Of a DNA stretch of 64,000 nucleotides, positions 27,091 to 36,032 are shown one piece after another. Below the pieces are notes generated by a model, which saw only the letters and a list, made by a program, of their open reading frames with translations, was not told the origin of the DNA and did not search any database. Location of the stretch: NCBI RefSeq assembly GCF_030063185.1, contig NZ_JASISP010000001.1:1-64000 (forward strand). Direction: 5' to 3'. Every line of letters starts with the position of its first letter. Positions within the stretch are counted from its first letter, which is position 1. Source of the DNA: Arthrobacter sp. H35-D1 (GTDB lineage: Bacteria > Actinomycetota > Actinomycetes > Actinomycetales > Micrococcaceae). The position numbers were made by a program, and so were the translations under genes.

Positions 27091-27914
27091 GCAAGCTGAC
27101 GGTAGAAGCTGCCGGACACGGCGCAACCCCTGTTATTGAACTCAAGGACTTGCATGTCCACCACCGGACCCGTTCCGGCGGGCTGTTCCACCCCAGCTAT
27201 GTCAAGGCCGTCAACGGCGTGGACTTCTCCATCAGCCGCGGGGAAACCGTGGGCATTGTGGGTGAATCCGGCTGTGGCAAGTCCACGCTGGCCTCGGTGC
27301 TGGTTGGCCTGCAGACGCCCACATCCGGGGAAGTGTTGTTCCGTGGCAAGCCGGCCATCAAGCGCAACGCAGCGATGCGCAAGGATTTCGGCCGTTCCGT
27401 GGCAGTGGTCTTCCAAGACCCCTCCACGGCACTGAACCCGCGCATGACCATCCAAGACATTCTGGTTGATCCCCTGGCCATCCACGGCATTGGCAACAAG
27501 GCCTCGCGCCTGGCCAAGGTCGCGGAGCTGCTCTCCCTGGTTGGTTTGCCGCAGTCGGCAGCCGAGGTCACGCCGTCGCAAGTGTCCGGTGGTCAGCGCC
27601 AGCGCGTCGCCATTGCCCGCGCACTGGCCCTTGGCCCGGACATCATCGTGGCCGACGAACCGACCTCCGCACTGGATGTTTCGGTCCGTGCCCAGGTGCT
27701 GAACCTGCTCTCGGACCTGAAGAAGGAACTGAACCTGGGCATGGTCTTCATCAGCCACGACATCCAGACGGTGCGATACGTTTCAGACCGCATCGCCGTC
27801 ATGTACTTCGGCCAGATTGTTGAAGAGGGCCCCGCGGCCCAGATCTTCGAGAACCCGGCCAACGACTACACGAAGAAGCTCCTGGGCGCCGCGCCCTCCC
27901 TCCTTCACCACTAA
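27087..27914 (+). CDS. ABC transporter ATP-binding protein, DppF-like
   Basis: A 275-residue ATPase energising the transporter from the cytosol. Walker A is GESGCGKS, Q-loop FQDPSTALNP, signature VSGGQRQRVAI, Walker B IIVADEPTSALD and H-loop ISHDIQTVRYV. It starts within the stop of the fused gene (ATGA overlap), so translation is coupled. It pairs with the ATPase domain of that fusion. The lyase gene begins 47 bp downstream. Confidence 0.92.
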   Translation: MSKLTVEAAGHGATPVIELKDLHVHHRTRSGGLFHPSYVKAVNGVDFSISRGETVGIVGESGCGKSTLASVLVGLQTPTSGEVLFRGKPAIKRNAAMRKDFGRSVAVVFQDPSTALNPRMTIQDILVDPLAIHGIGNKASRLAKVAELLSLVGLPQSAAEVTPSQVSGGQRQRVAIARALALGPDIIVADEPTSALDVSVRAQVLNLLSDLKKELNLGMVFISHDIQTVRYVSDRIAVMYFGQIVEEGPAAQIFENPANDYTKKLLGAAPSLLHH

Positions 27915-27961
27915 AACCCCCTGTTTTCCCTATTTATCAACACAATTTTGGAGTAATTCAC

Positions 27962-28891
27962 GTGACTACCGTCGCTTCTCGTTTCCAGGGCGTCATCCCG
28001 CCCGTCTGCACCCCCCGCACCGCCGATGGCGCCATCGACGTCCCCTCCTTGGAGAACCTGACCCGCCACCTGATCGACGGCGGCGTCTCCGGCTTGTTCG
28101 TCAACGGTTCCTCCGGCGAAGTCACGCACCTGACCAACACCGAGCGCGACACCGTCATGACCACCATTGCCGGCGTCAACGCCGGACAGGTCCCGCTGCT
28201 CGTTGGTGCTGTTGAACAGACCACCAACCGCGTGCTGGAGGAAGCCGCTCGCATGGTCTCCCTCGGCGCCGACGCCATCGTGGCCACCAGCCAGTACTAC
28301 GCCATCAGCAACGCCGAGGAGAACGGCCGCCACTTCCGTGCTATCGCCGCCTCCGTGGACGTCCCGGTCTTCGCCTACGACGTTCCCGTGCGCACCCACT
28401 TCAAGATGCCCACGGACCTGCTCGTCGAGCTGGGCCGCGAAGGCGTCATTGCCGGTGTCAAGGACTCCTCGGGCGACGACGTTTCCTTCCGCCAACTGCT
28501 GATCGCCGCCCGCGACATCCCGAACTTTGACATCTTCACCGGCCACGAAGTGGTTGTTGACGGTGCCATGCTCGGTGGCGCCCAAGGCATTGTTCCTGGC
28601 CTTGGCAACGTTGACCCGGCAGCGTACCGCCGCCTGTACGACCTCACGGTCGCAGGCGACTGGGCCGGTGCTGCTGCAGAGCAGGACCGCATCGCCGACG
28701 TCTTCAACATCGTCTACACCCCCAAGGCCGGCCGGGTGTCCGGAAACGCCGCGGGCCTGGGCGCGTTCAAGACCGCACTGATGCTCATGGGCGTCATCAA
28801 GACCAACGTCATGAGCACCCCCATGCTCTCCCTCGACGAGGACGAGACGGCAGCCATCAAGGTTATCCTTGAGCGCACCGGCTTGATCTAG
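27962..28891 (+). CDS. NanA/DapA-family aldolase, probable N-acetylneuraminate lyase
   Basis: A 309-residue class I aldolase of the dihydrodipicolinate synthase family. The pyruvate-binding GSSGEV lies near residue 47, the catalytic Tyr in VFAYDVPVRTH, and the Schiff-base Lys in GVKDSSGD (near 162). The start is GTG 27962 after TTTTGGAG. The family also includes DapA and several keto-acid aldolases; assignment as sialic acid lyase rests on the ROK kinase and NanE-like epimerase that follow. It would split the imported sugar into pyruvate and N-acetylmannosamine. Confidence 0.82.
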   Translation: MTTVASRFQGVIPPVCTPRTADGAIDVPSLENLTRHLIDGGVSGLFVNGSSGEVTHLTNTERDTVMTTIAGVNAGQVPLLVGAVEQTTNRVLEEAARMVSLGADAIVATSQYYAISNAEENGRHFRAIAASVDVPVFAYDVPVRTHFKMPTDLLVELGREGVIAGVKDSSGDDVSFRQLLIAARDIPNFDIFTGHEVVVDGAMLGGAQGIVPGLGNVDPAAYRRLYDLTVAGDWAGAAAEQDRIADVFNIVYTPKAGRVSGNAAGLGAFKTALMLMGVIKTNVMSTPMLSLDEDETAAIKVILERTGLI

Positions 28892-29073
28892 TCCCCACAC
28901 CCTCCCCAACTGAATCCGCTGGCGCGAATTCGGTTGGGGCCCCTCGGGCGCGTGGGCCCACCCACCCGCTCCAAGCTGCTTTGCCGTTGTCTGGCCCATC
29001 ATCTGGTCCGGACAGCGGAATGGAAGCTTGGCTTTCTGCTTTATCTTCTCTCCACTGCTTTGAAGGAATGTGC

Positions 29074-30006
29074 ATGCGGTACGTAGTAGGTGTTGATCTT
29101 GGCGGAACGAAGACCGCTGCCGGTGTCGTGGCAGAGGACCGCTCGGTGCTGTTCACCGAACTGATTCCCACCCTCAACCGCGACGGCGGGGAAGCCATCC
29201 TTGACGCCACAGCCGCGCTGGTTCGCTCGCTCGTTGAACGTGCCGCCGCCATGGGTGCCGTCGTTGACGCTGTAGGCGTTGGCTCCGCCGGCGTCATCAA
29301 CGCCACCGAAGGCACCGTCATTTCCGCCACCGACGCCATCCTGGGTTGGACCGGAACTGCCATTGCCGCGGGACTGGGCGACAGGCTGGGACTTCGCTGC
29401 GCCGTCGTCAATGATGTCCATGCCCACGCTCTCGGTGAAGCCGCTCAGGGCGCCGGCGCAGGCAAGGACTCCGTACTGATGACAGCCTTTGGCACCGGTG
29501 TGGGCGGCAGTTTTGTGCTCAACGGGCAACCGCTGCTGGGCCATCACTTTGTGGGCGGGCACGTGGGCCACTTCGCCTCCCCCTACGCCGTGGATCGCGG
29601 CACTCCCCTGCCGTGCTCCTGCGGCCATGCCGGGCACGTCGAGGCCATCGCCTCCGGACCCGCCATCCACGCCGCCTACCTGCGTGGCGGCGGCAGCGCC
29701 GCTTTGGAAGACACAAAAGCCGTCTTTGCCTCGGCCAGGGCCGGCGATGAGCTGGCCCTGCACGTCATCTCCACGGCAGCCGCCGCCGCCGGGCAGGCAG
29801 TGGGCGGTCTCATCAACATCCTCGACCCTGCCGTCGTCGTGGTTTCCGGCGGCTTGGCGGATGCCGGCGAGCTATGGTGGGACACCATGGTGCCGGCCCT
29901 GCGCGCCGAATTGCTCGCCCCGCTGGCCTCGGTGTCGGTGGTCAGGGCAACGCTGGGCAACACGGCCGCAATTTTGGGCGCAGCCTCCCTGGTCCTTGCC
30001 CGCTAA
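29074..30006 (+). CDS. ROK-family sugar kinase, probable N-acetylmannosamine kinase
   Basis: A 310-residue ROK protein. The phosphate loop is VGVDLGGTKTAAGVV, the sugar site GWTGTAIAAGL and VNDVHAHALGEAAQGAG, and the ATP site TAFGTGVGGSFVLNG. The zinc motif reads CSCGHAGHVEA, in which the third Cys of CxCGxxGCxE is replaced by His. ATG 29074 is chosen because AAGGA lies six bases upstream; a start at 28981 would add 31 residues. It would phosphorylate N-acetylmannosamine made by the lyase. No HTH is present, so it is an enzyme, not a regulator. Confidence 0.86.
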   Translation: MRYVVGVDLGGTKTAAGVVAEDRSVLFTELIPTLNRDGGEAILDATAALVRSLVERAAAMGAVVDAVGVGSAGVINATEGTVISATDAILGWTGTAIAAGLGDRLGLRCAVVNDVHAHALGEAAQGAGAGKDSVLMTAFGTGVGGSFVLNGQPLLGHHFVGGHVGHFASPYAVDRGTPLPCSCGHAGHVEAIASGPAIHAAYLRGGGSAALEDTKAVFASARAGDELALHVISTAAAAAGQAVGGLINILDPAVVVVSGGLADAGELWWDTMVPALRAELLAPLASVSVVRATLGNTAAILGAASLVLAR

Positions 30007-30037
30007 AGTAGTTCCAATTCTTTCCCTAGGAGTCACC

Positions 30038-30724
30038 GTGACGCTGAAATTGACCAATCTTGACGAGCTTGCCGGCCAGCTTGTGGTGTCCGCCCAGGCG
30101 TACCCCGGCGAGCCGATGCGCGACCCGCGCACCATGGCCCAGGTGGCGGCGTCGGCCGTGACCGGCGGGGCCGCAGCCATCCGGGTGCAGGGCATCGCCG
30201 ACATCCAGTTTGCGCGCGCCGCCGTGGAGGTTCCCGTCATCGGGTTGTGGAAGGACGGGCACGACGGCGTCTTCATCACCCCCACGCTGCGCCACGCCTT
30301 GGCCTGTGCCAGCGCAGGTGCCCAGATTGTTGCCATTGACGGCACCCGGCGCCCACGCCCCGACGGACTGACTCTGGCCGAGACCATTGCCGGGGTCCAC
30401 GAAAACTCCAACTCCCTCGTCATGGCGGACTGCGGCTCGCTCGAGGACGCGGTGGCCGCCGTCGAGGCAGGTGCCGACCTCATTGGCACCACCTTGGCCG
30501 GTTACACGGGCGAACGCCCCAAGACCGACGGCCCGGACCTTGAACTCATTGCCGCCATCGCCGACGCCAAGCTCGGCAGGCCGCTGATCGCCGAGGGCCG
30601 CATCCACTCCCCCGCCCAGGCCCGCGCAGCCCTGGATGCCGGCGCCTTTGCCGTGGTGGTCGGCACGGCCATCACCCACCCGGCCACCATCACCGGATGG
30701 TTCAAGGCGGCACTCACCGACTAA
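30038..30724 (+). CDS. nanE: N-acetylmannosamine-6-phosphate 2-epimerase
   Basis: A 228-residue TIM-barrel epimerase that turns N-acetylmannosamine 6-phosphate into N-acetylglucosamine 6-phosphate. Signatures are GGAAAIRVQG, VPVIGLWKDG, IVAIDGTRRPRPDG, VMADCGSLED, GTTLAGYTGE and IAEGRIHSPAQARAALDAGA. It starts with GTG 30038 after TAGGAG, 31 bp behind the kinase. The nagA and nagB functions needed next are not in the window. Confidence 0.92.
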   Translation: MTLKLTNLDELAGQLVVSAQAYPGEPMRDPRTMAQVAASAVTGGAAAIRVQGIADIQFARAAVEVPVIGLWKDGHDGVFITPTLRHALACASAGAQIVAIDGTRRPRPDGLTLAETIAGVHENSNSLVMADCGSLEDAVAAVEAGADLIGTTLAGYTGERPKTDGPDLELIAAIADAKLGRPLIAEGRIHSPAQARAALDAGAFAVVVGTAITHPATITGWFKAALTD

Positions 30725-30839
30725 CGCGCCGGACGCGGTGATGCCGGGTTGTGGCCTTCGCCGCCAGCGGCAGGGAAACTGACCAGCGTATGATGTAGAA
30801 CACTATTTCATTCGCGCTATTCCCGAGGAGTTGGCGATT

Positions 30840-31091
30840 GTGAAGGAACTGAGGAACTTGCCCCTTTGGGCGATGATTCTTTCTTTGTGCGTGGCCGCAG
30901 CGGCAGCAGTCTTTGTGGTTATGGGGATGGTCAACGCGTTCACGGGTGCCGGTGCGGATCTAGTGCTCTTCGACGCTCTGATTGCCGCGGCGCTGGCGCT
31001 CGGTGCATGGTCCATCGCAGTCAAGGGAAACCCCGCGCTTTCGCGCCGACGCAGGTCCGCCCCCAACCGTCGGAGCCCCACCCGCTGGTGA
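30840..31091 (+). CDS. Small two-helix membrane protein
   Basis: An 83-residue protein with two hydrophobic helices (WAMILSLCVAAAAAVFVVMG and LVLFDALIAAALALGAWSIA) and a basic C-terminus (RRRRSAPNRRS). GTG 30840 lies nine bases after AGGAG and is preferred to TTG 30831. No family recognised. It appears to have its own transcript. Confidence 0.6.
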   Translation: MKELRNLPLWAMILSLCVAAAAAVFVVMGMVNAFTGAGADLVLFDALIAAALALGAWSIAVKGNPALSRRRRSAPNRRSPTRW

Positions 31092-31229
31092 CTTGGTAAG
31101 CCTTGGCAAACAAATGGATGTTGTTGCCGCTGCCGCAGGGTCTCGGAAGGCAACTTGCGGTGCGCTAGTCTTGCCCCATGGGGATGATCCCGGTACCCAG
31201 GACAACCCAGGGGTCTGTTTGCTTGGTGG

Positions 31230-31615
31230 GGCGGGCAGCACGCCACCCCACGGTGGTCACGGGTTTTCCAGGGCCGCCCGCACTCATCGTGTTCATACTA
31301 GGTCACGGCACCGGTGGGTGAGGTGATCGAGGTGATTTTCCCTGCCACGTCCCGGCCCAACAGTGTCAGTGAGCCTTCGCCGTCGAGGATTTCCACCGAG
31401 TTCCCGGCCGCGTCGTAGGTGATCAGTTCCGCGGAACCATCCACCGTGTCAACCCGGGTGGGACGGCCAGACTCATCAAAGGAAAGAGTCGCTGACCCGA
31501 GCGCGTCACATGGTAGTCGAAAATTTCGTAGGTCAAGATCTTACCGGCGGGTAGGTGTGGTGTTCCGATCAGCCATCCTTCGCCTGATCGTTTTTCCAAG
31601 TACGACGCCGAGGAC
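31230..31615 (-). pseudogene. RHS/YD-repeat protein remnant
   Basis: On the minus strand, fragments in two frames read as YD repeats: HLPAGKILTYEIFDYHV, then after a frameshift SFDESGRPTRVDTVDGSAEL, ITYDAAGNSVEILDGEGSL and GKITSITSPTGAVT. A TAG at 31298-31300 follows, and the frame continues past it as YEHDECGRPW. This is the core of a large RHS-type polymorphic toxin gene that has lost its ends. The remaining sequence 31092-31230 holds nothing I can name. Confidence 0.7.
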
Positions 31616-31666
31616 CTCACCTAGGCCGTCTGCCACGGTCGCTGCAGCGCGGATGAGTTGACCTTT

Positions 31667-31778
31667 GAGCTCTTGAGCTCTTGAGCTCTTGAGCTCTTGA
31701 GCTCTTGAGCTCTTGAGCTCTTGAGCTCTTGAGCTCTTGAGCTCTTGAGTTCTTGAGTTCTTGAGTTCTTGAGTTCTA
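31667..31778. repeat. Octamer tandem repeat (GAGCTCTT)10 (GAGTTCTT)3 plus one variant
   Basis: Ten exact copies of GAGCTCTT are followed by three of GAGTTCTT and one GAGTTCTA. The unit contains the palindrome AAGAGCTCTT. Read as coding on the minus strand it gives an 8-residue Lys/Ser/Arg/Gln/Glu repeat, in a frame with no other support. It directly borders the RHS remnant. Confidence 0.95.
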
Positions 31779-31890
31779 GTACAGATGTAGCGGGTTTTTC
31801 TGGTGGCCCTTCCTGGCCGACGTTCTAAGGCCTGTAGGGTCAATCCGCGCGGCTGGCCCCGCCATCACGCCCTACAAGCGCGACTATGGG

Positions 31891-33099
31891 CTAGGACTTC
31901 GCCCGGCGGCCAGCCCGTTTGGCAAAGGCATCGATGGCGTTCAGGATTTCGTCATTTCGCCAGAAAGGTCCAAGCCTGTGCTCTGCCTTTGACTGGAGAA
32001 TTCCGGCCTCGACCAGAGCCTTCAGCGGCGGGTATACGTTAGGTTGCGCCACCCCAAGCTCCAACGCCACTGTAGCGGAGTCAATCACGGGTCGTCGGGC
32101 AATGACATCAAGCATTCGCCAGGCATTGCTGTTCTTGCGCGCCATGAGCTGGTGGGTCCAAGACTCTTGGATAGTCTCAATGTCCTGGACCAACTGGCGG
32201 GTGTTAGTGACAGCCCTCAACGCCGCGTTGGCAAAGGCACGAACAATTGGGGCGACTTCGCCCTCTCGATATGCGGTGAGTGCGCGGTGGTACCCCTCAA
32301 TGTCGGCCAGTAAGCCTGCCGATACGGGGATGGCCACGTTTCTGGTGACGCCACGGAATCGCAGGATCGATTGCGCCAGTGCACGCCCTGTTCTGCCGTT
32401 GCCATCGGTGAACGGGTGGATGGTCTCAAATTGTGCGTGGCCCACGGCCACCGAGACCAACGCTGGAACATCGACTCGTGATGAAAAAATGACCAGATCA
32501 TTGATAAGTTCGGGCACTCTGGTGTGTTGGGGTGCCACGAAGTCCGCACCAACGCGTGTATCGCTCCGTGTTCCGATCCACACCGGCTCATCTCTCCATT
32601 GGCCTGCCTGATGAATGCTTTGGTTCTCCATCAGCGCGCCGTGCATCTGGAGGATTGAATTTGAGGAAATACTTCCTGCCAGTTTCAAAGCAGCCGTCAT
32701 GGCCCCGGTATTTGCGGCAATCAATTCTGCATTCCGGCTCTTCTTCAGTCCCAGTTCGGCGCTAAAGATGGCGCGTGCACTTGCCGTCAGGTTTTCTATC
32801 TGAGAGGAAGAAGCAGACTCTGATCTCAGTAGCACGGGTGCGAAAGTTGCCACTTTGTGCCCGAGTTCCGCGTCAAACCGCGTCAATTCGTAAACCGCTT
32901 CTTCGGCGAGGATCAGCGTTGCAGAGTCAGGAACAGGTGTTTCGTCGGCAATATTGCTAGGCAGGGCCGATTTGTAGCGTGAGTATGTGGCAGATTGCTG
33001 CATTCCGTAGCCAGCCGTAGCCGGAACCCAGTCTTGCTGTTCCCAATCGAGGCTGGGCCATCCGTGCTCACTCTGCGTTGAGGATGAGTTGGTACTCAT
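31891..33099 (-). CDS. Fic-family AMP transferase with winged-helix C-terminus
   Basis: A 402-residue class II Fic protein. The inhibitory helix motif (S/T)xxxE(G/N) is seen as SSQIEN near residue 98, before the catalytic domain. The active site is HPFTDGNGRTGRAL near 235. The C-terminal 80 residues form a winged helix (SATVALELGVAQPNVYPPLK, LVEAGILQSKAEHRLG), common in this Fic subgroup and likely to bind its own promoter. Fic enzymes transfer AMP to hydroxyl groups of target proteins and the built-in helix keeps them off. It appears intact although its surroundings have decayed. An inverted repeat lies just upstream of the start. Confidence 0.9.
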   Translation of the reverse strand: MSTNSSSTQSEHGWPSLDWEQQDWVPATAGYGMQQSATYSRYKSALPSNIADETPVPDSATLILAEEAVYELTRFDAELGHKVATFAPVLLRSESASSSQIENLTASARAIFSAELGLKKSRNAELIAANTGAMTAALKLAGSISSNSILQMHGALMENQSIHQAGQWRDEPVWIGTRSDTRVGADFVAPQHTRVPELINDLVIFSSRVDVPALVSVAVGHAQFETIHPFTDGNGRTGRALAQSILRFRGVTRNVAIPVSAGLLADIEGYHRALTAYREGEVAPIVRAFANAALRAVTNTRQLVQDIETIQESWTHQLMARKNSNAWRMLDVIARRPVIDSATVALELGVAQPNVYPPLKALVEAGILQSKAEHRLGPFWRNDEILNAIDAFAKRAGRRAKS

Positions 33100-33130
33100 A
33101 AAGCGGCCATCCTATTTTTATGACTTATCG

Positions 33131-33169
33131 AGTTACTCATAATAATAGTACATATTGTTACGAGTAACT
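33131..33169. promoter_or_regulatory. Inverted repeat in the Fic promoter region
   Basis: AGTTACTC (33131-33138) and GAGTAACT (33162-33169) flank 23 bp of AT-rich DNA with TAATAATAGT, a likely promoter core. It lies 32 bp before the Fic start and could be the operator of the Fic winged-helix domain or an end of the adjacent broken IS. Confidence 0.4.
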
Positions 33170-33250
33170 GCTAGCGGGAGTTTCCGAGTTTTCTGGTGAA
33201 ACGTGGCGTTGTGTTGTGTGATCACGCGGAAAATCATGTATTTCCTATAT

Positions 33251-33922
33251 ATGACTTCCGTCGTATCCAAGAAACAGGGAAACAAGACCTGCCCGTACGC
33301 CGTGGAATCGGCACGCATCGATGGAAAACCCCGCATCGTCTCCCAGACGTATCTGGGCTCCTCCGAGGAGGTTTTGGCCAAACTCGCCAGTGCCGAAGCG
33401 TCCGGCACCACGCTGCGCAGCGCCCACACACATTCGGTGACATCGCCGCCGTCTGGGGCATGCTCGGATCCCTGGACATCGCACAGATCATCGACGACGT
33501 CCTCGGCAGTACCGACCCGGTCAGGGGCATTAGCGTGGGCCAGTTCCTGGCCATCGCCGCACTGAACCGGGTCGTGGCCGCATGTTCCAGAGCGCGAATC
33601 GCCGATTGGTGGGCCACCACCGCCGGACCTCGCTTCACGAACATCAGTGCCGCGAAACTGGGCCACCGCCGCTTCTGGGACGCGATGAATCAACTCACCC
33701 CCACCCACCTGGAGGACGTCAGCGCCCGCATCACGGCCCGCATCGTGAAGGACCACGACCTGGACACCTCCACCCTGGCCCTAGATATGACCAACTTCGC
33801 GACGTGGGTCGATACCAACAACGACGCTGCTTCCTTGCCATCACAGGCACCCCGGAGCCCACCCGAGACGGCGAGGTGGCGCCCGGCTACGAGGGCATGA
33901 CCGTGGTCTTCTACACACCATG
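33251..33922 (+). pseudogene. IS1634-like transposase, frameshifted and truncated
   Basis: The N-terminus is in one frame (MTSVVSKKQGNKTCPYAVES, then RIVSQTYLGSSEEVLAKL). After about 33430 the homology moves to the next frame (FGDIAAVWGMLGSLDIAQII, ADWWATTAGPRFTNISAAKL, TLALDMTNFATWVDTNND). After about 33830 a further shift gives a short tail and a stop near 33920. The catalytic core downstream is missing. The DNA from 33923 to 34209 contains no supported gene and is probably further debris. Confidence 0.75.
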
Positions 33923-34209
33923 ATCCGCCCGGAAGCGTCATGGGTGAAGGTTGCTTCACCGAGTGAGGAGTTGTTGATAGCGGTGACCTCCCAACAGGTG
34001 AAGTTGGCACCAACCGTGCCCCCTGCCGGTCGGCAGTGGCTGCCGCGGCTGCCGTGGCAAGAGCTTGCACCCGACGGACCCGAAGCTGTCCAAGCAATCC
34101 TCGTAGCCGATTCTCCCCTCGCCGACGGGCCAAAATGGCACTAACGTAAAGATGGACGGCGCAAGAGCGACGGCGCAAGGCGAACCACACGACGGCAGGG
34201 AGATGCGCA

Positions 34210-34452
34210 ATGGACGATCAACAGATACACCACAAGATCGCGGAACTGGTCAAGACGGAACAAGACCTGCGGGATTCCACTGCGGACCAGACCAAGCTGC
34301 CGGAGCGTGCCGCCCAGCTGCAGAAAATCGAGGTCCAGCTGGACCAGTGCTGGGACCTGCTGCGCCAGCGGCAGGCAAAGATTCATGCAGGAGAAAGTCC
34401 CGACAACGCGCAGGTGCGCCCCGCCAGCGAAGTTGAAGGTTACAGGCAGTAG
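34210..34452 (+). CDS. DUF2630 family protein
   Basis: An 80-residue, highly charged helical protein of the DUF2630 family, known from actinobacteria and of unknown role. It begins MDDQQIHHKIAELVKTEQDL and has the typical centre VQLDQCWDLLRQRQAKIHAG. It is likely a coiled coil in the cytosol. GGGAG precedes the ATG. It stands 86 bp before the next gene. Confidence 0.85.
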   Translation: MDDQQIHHKIAELVKTEQDLRDSTADQTKLPERAAQLQKIEVQLDQCWDLLRQRQAKIHAGESPDNAQVRPASEVEGYRQ

Positions 34453-34538
34453 ACTCCATCGGCGCTCTGCTGCGAATGAACGCAGCAGCCAAACTTGAGG
34501 GGTTCCCGTGGACGGGGCCCACGTGAAAGGAAGCTCCC

Positions 34539-34907
34539 ATGACAGCTGGGAATGAAGATGCGAATGACACACGAAATGGCCTGGTTTTTCATGGCTTCGG
34601 CGTAACCGGCGAGCAGGTGGCCGGTGTTTTCCGCAGCGCCCTGAACGCTGCAGCGGCCCTGCCCGCGGCCTCCATTGAAATTGTCATTCAAGGGAAGGCA
34701 GTCACAGCCTTGGCTGTGGACGGCGGTCTCTCAATCCCGGTATTCGACGCACAGCAGGCTGGCATTGCGGTCTTCGCCTGTGAAAACAGCATGCGAGCGG
34801 CGGCGCTGGACAGGGAAAACCTGCTGCCCGGGGTCGGAACCGTCCCGTCCGCCGTCCTGCACCTCGCCCAACGCCAGTGGGAGAACTGGGCGTACATCCG
34901 GCTGTAG
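34539..34907 (+). CDS. DsrE-like small protein
   Basis: A 122-residue soluble protein. The order of segments, LVFHGFGVTGEQVAGVFRSA, ASIEIVIQGKAVTAL, GIAVFACENSMRAAALDREN and TVPSAVLHLAQRQWENWAYI, resembles DsrE/DsrF-type proteins, with a Cys after the central strand. The binding site AAAGGAAG precedes ATG 34539. Assignment is by general fold pattern; a role in sulfur handling is not proven. Confidence 0.6.
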   Translation: MTAGNEDANDTRNGLVFHGFGVTGEQVAGVFRSALNAAAALPAASIEIVIQGKAVTALAVDGGLSIPVFDAQQAGIAVFACENSMRAAALDRENLLPGVGTVPSAVLHLAQRQWENWAYIRL

Positions 34908-35075
34908 GCCCCCGGCGCCTGTCCCAACGCCGACAACCATGCACGCCCCGACCCGCAGATTCTGTGCGAGGGCACGGTTCCCCTGGATGGTTGAGCGGAA
35001 GCGCTCATTTCTTGCATGGCATGTCCCGCACTGATACTTTAAGGCTGCTCACCCCCTGCCGAAGGAACACCTCCC

Positions 35076-36032
35076 ATGCTCAGCACGAACCGGTTGCACA
35101 TCGACGGCAGGCGGCACACGCTGCTCCCTGCCACCACCTTGGAGGCGAACCGGGCCGAGGTCCTCCTGGTTCAGGCCGACGGGCAGGAGCGGCGCACTGC
35201 GCTGGCCCTCGCCTTGACGGGCCGCATGAAGCCTTCCACCGGGACAGTGGTGCTCGGCCACAATGATTCCATGGCCTCCCTCCGCCGGAGCAGCGCGATT
35301 ATTGATGCGCCCGATGTCAACGCTCCGGAATACCATTTAACCGTCAAGTCCCTAGCCTCGGAGGACCTGGCGCTGGTGCCGACCAAGTTCCGTGAACGGA
35401 CCCGCCCCACGGAGTGGCTTGTCACGCACGGTTTCCGGGACATCCTGGACAACTGGATCGACGAACTTGCACCGGCCCGGCTCCTGCACCTCCAACTTGA
35501 GCTGGCGCTGGCTGACCGGGACGTCGACCTGCTCGTGGTGGACTCCCCGGACCGCCACACGGCCGACGTCGACGCTTGGCTTCCGCTGTTGGAGCAGGCC
35601 GCTGCAGGGGAATTGGGGCTCGGCCCCCATATCGCTGCAGGCTCCCAGCCCCGGCAGCTGCTGGTGGTGGGCGTGGTGGGACGGCTCCCGGATCGTTGGG
35701 AGGGCCCGGCCATTGTTGCCGGCAACGCGAACAGCGCAGACAGCGTGGAAGACAGCGGTGGGGTGGTGTCATCTGTTGCTGCGTCAGGGAGACGGGAGGC
35801 CGCCAGCGGCCGATCGTCGGAAACCAGCGAAGGCGGCACCACCCCACCGACCGAACCGGCCGCCCCCACCGACGAAGCGCCCCCCGGCGATCTGCCCGGC
35901 CCCGCCCCATCCGACCCCGCCCCAACCAGTACCGATCCATCCAGCCCCGATGTGTCCAGCACCAACCCATCCAGCACCAACCCATCCAGCACGGCAACGC
36001 TCGCCGATGAGGCCGCGGAGGAAAGCAAATGA
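35076..36032 (+). CDS. Degenerate ABC-ATPase-like protein, partner of YhgE/Pip
   Basis: A 318-residue protein. The first 215 residues follow the order of an ABC ATPase: strand LLPATTLEANRAEVLLVQAD where Walker A should be, TGRMKPSTGTVVLG, a region like the signature (DELAPARLLHLQLELALADR) and DVDLLVVDSPDRH in the Walker B position. The GxxGxGKS loop is absent, so ATP hydrolysis is unlikely. The last 100 residues are Pro/Ser/Thr-rich and include tandem SSTNP. The stop overlaps the YhgE/Pip start by ATGA. Such pairs are common in actinobacteria; the role is unknown. Confidence 0.7.
   Translation: MLSTNRLHIDGRRHTLLPATTLEANRAEVLLVQADGQERRTALALALTGRMKPSTGTVVLGHNDSMASLRRSSAIIDAPDVNAPEYHLTVKSLASEDLALVPTKFRERTRPTEWLVTHGFRDILDNWIDELAPARLLHLQLELALADRDVDLLVVDSPDRHTADVDAWLPLLEQAAAGELGLGPHIAAGSQPRQLLVVGVVGRLPDRWEGPAIVAGNANSADSVEDSGGVVSSVAASGRREAASGRSSETSEGGTTPPTEPAAPTDEAPPGDLPGPAPSDPAPTSTDPSSPDVSSTNPSSTNPSSTATLADEAAEESK

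Noticed and set aside
31541-31843. Minus-strand ORF through the octamer repeat
   Set aside because: Its only content is the translated repeat and an out-of-frame part of the RHS remnant.
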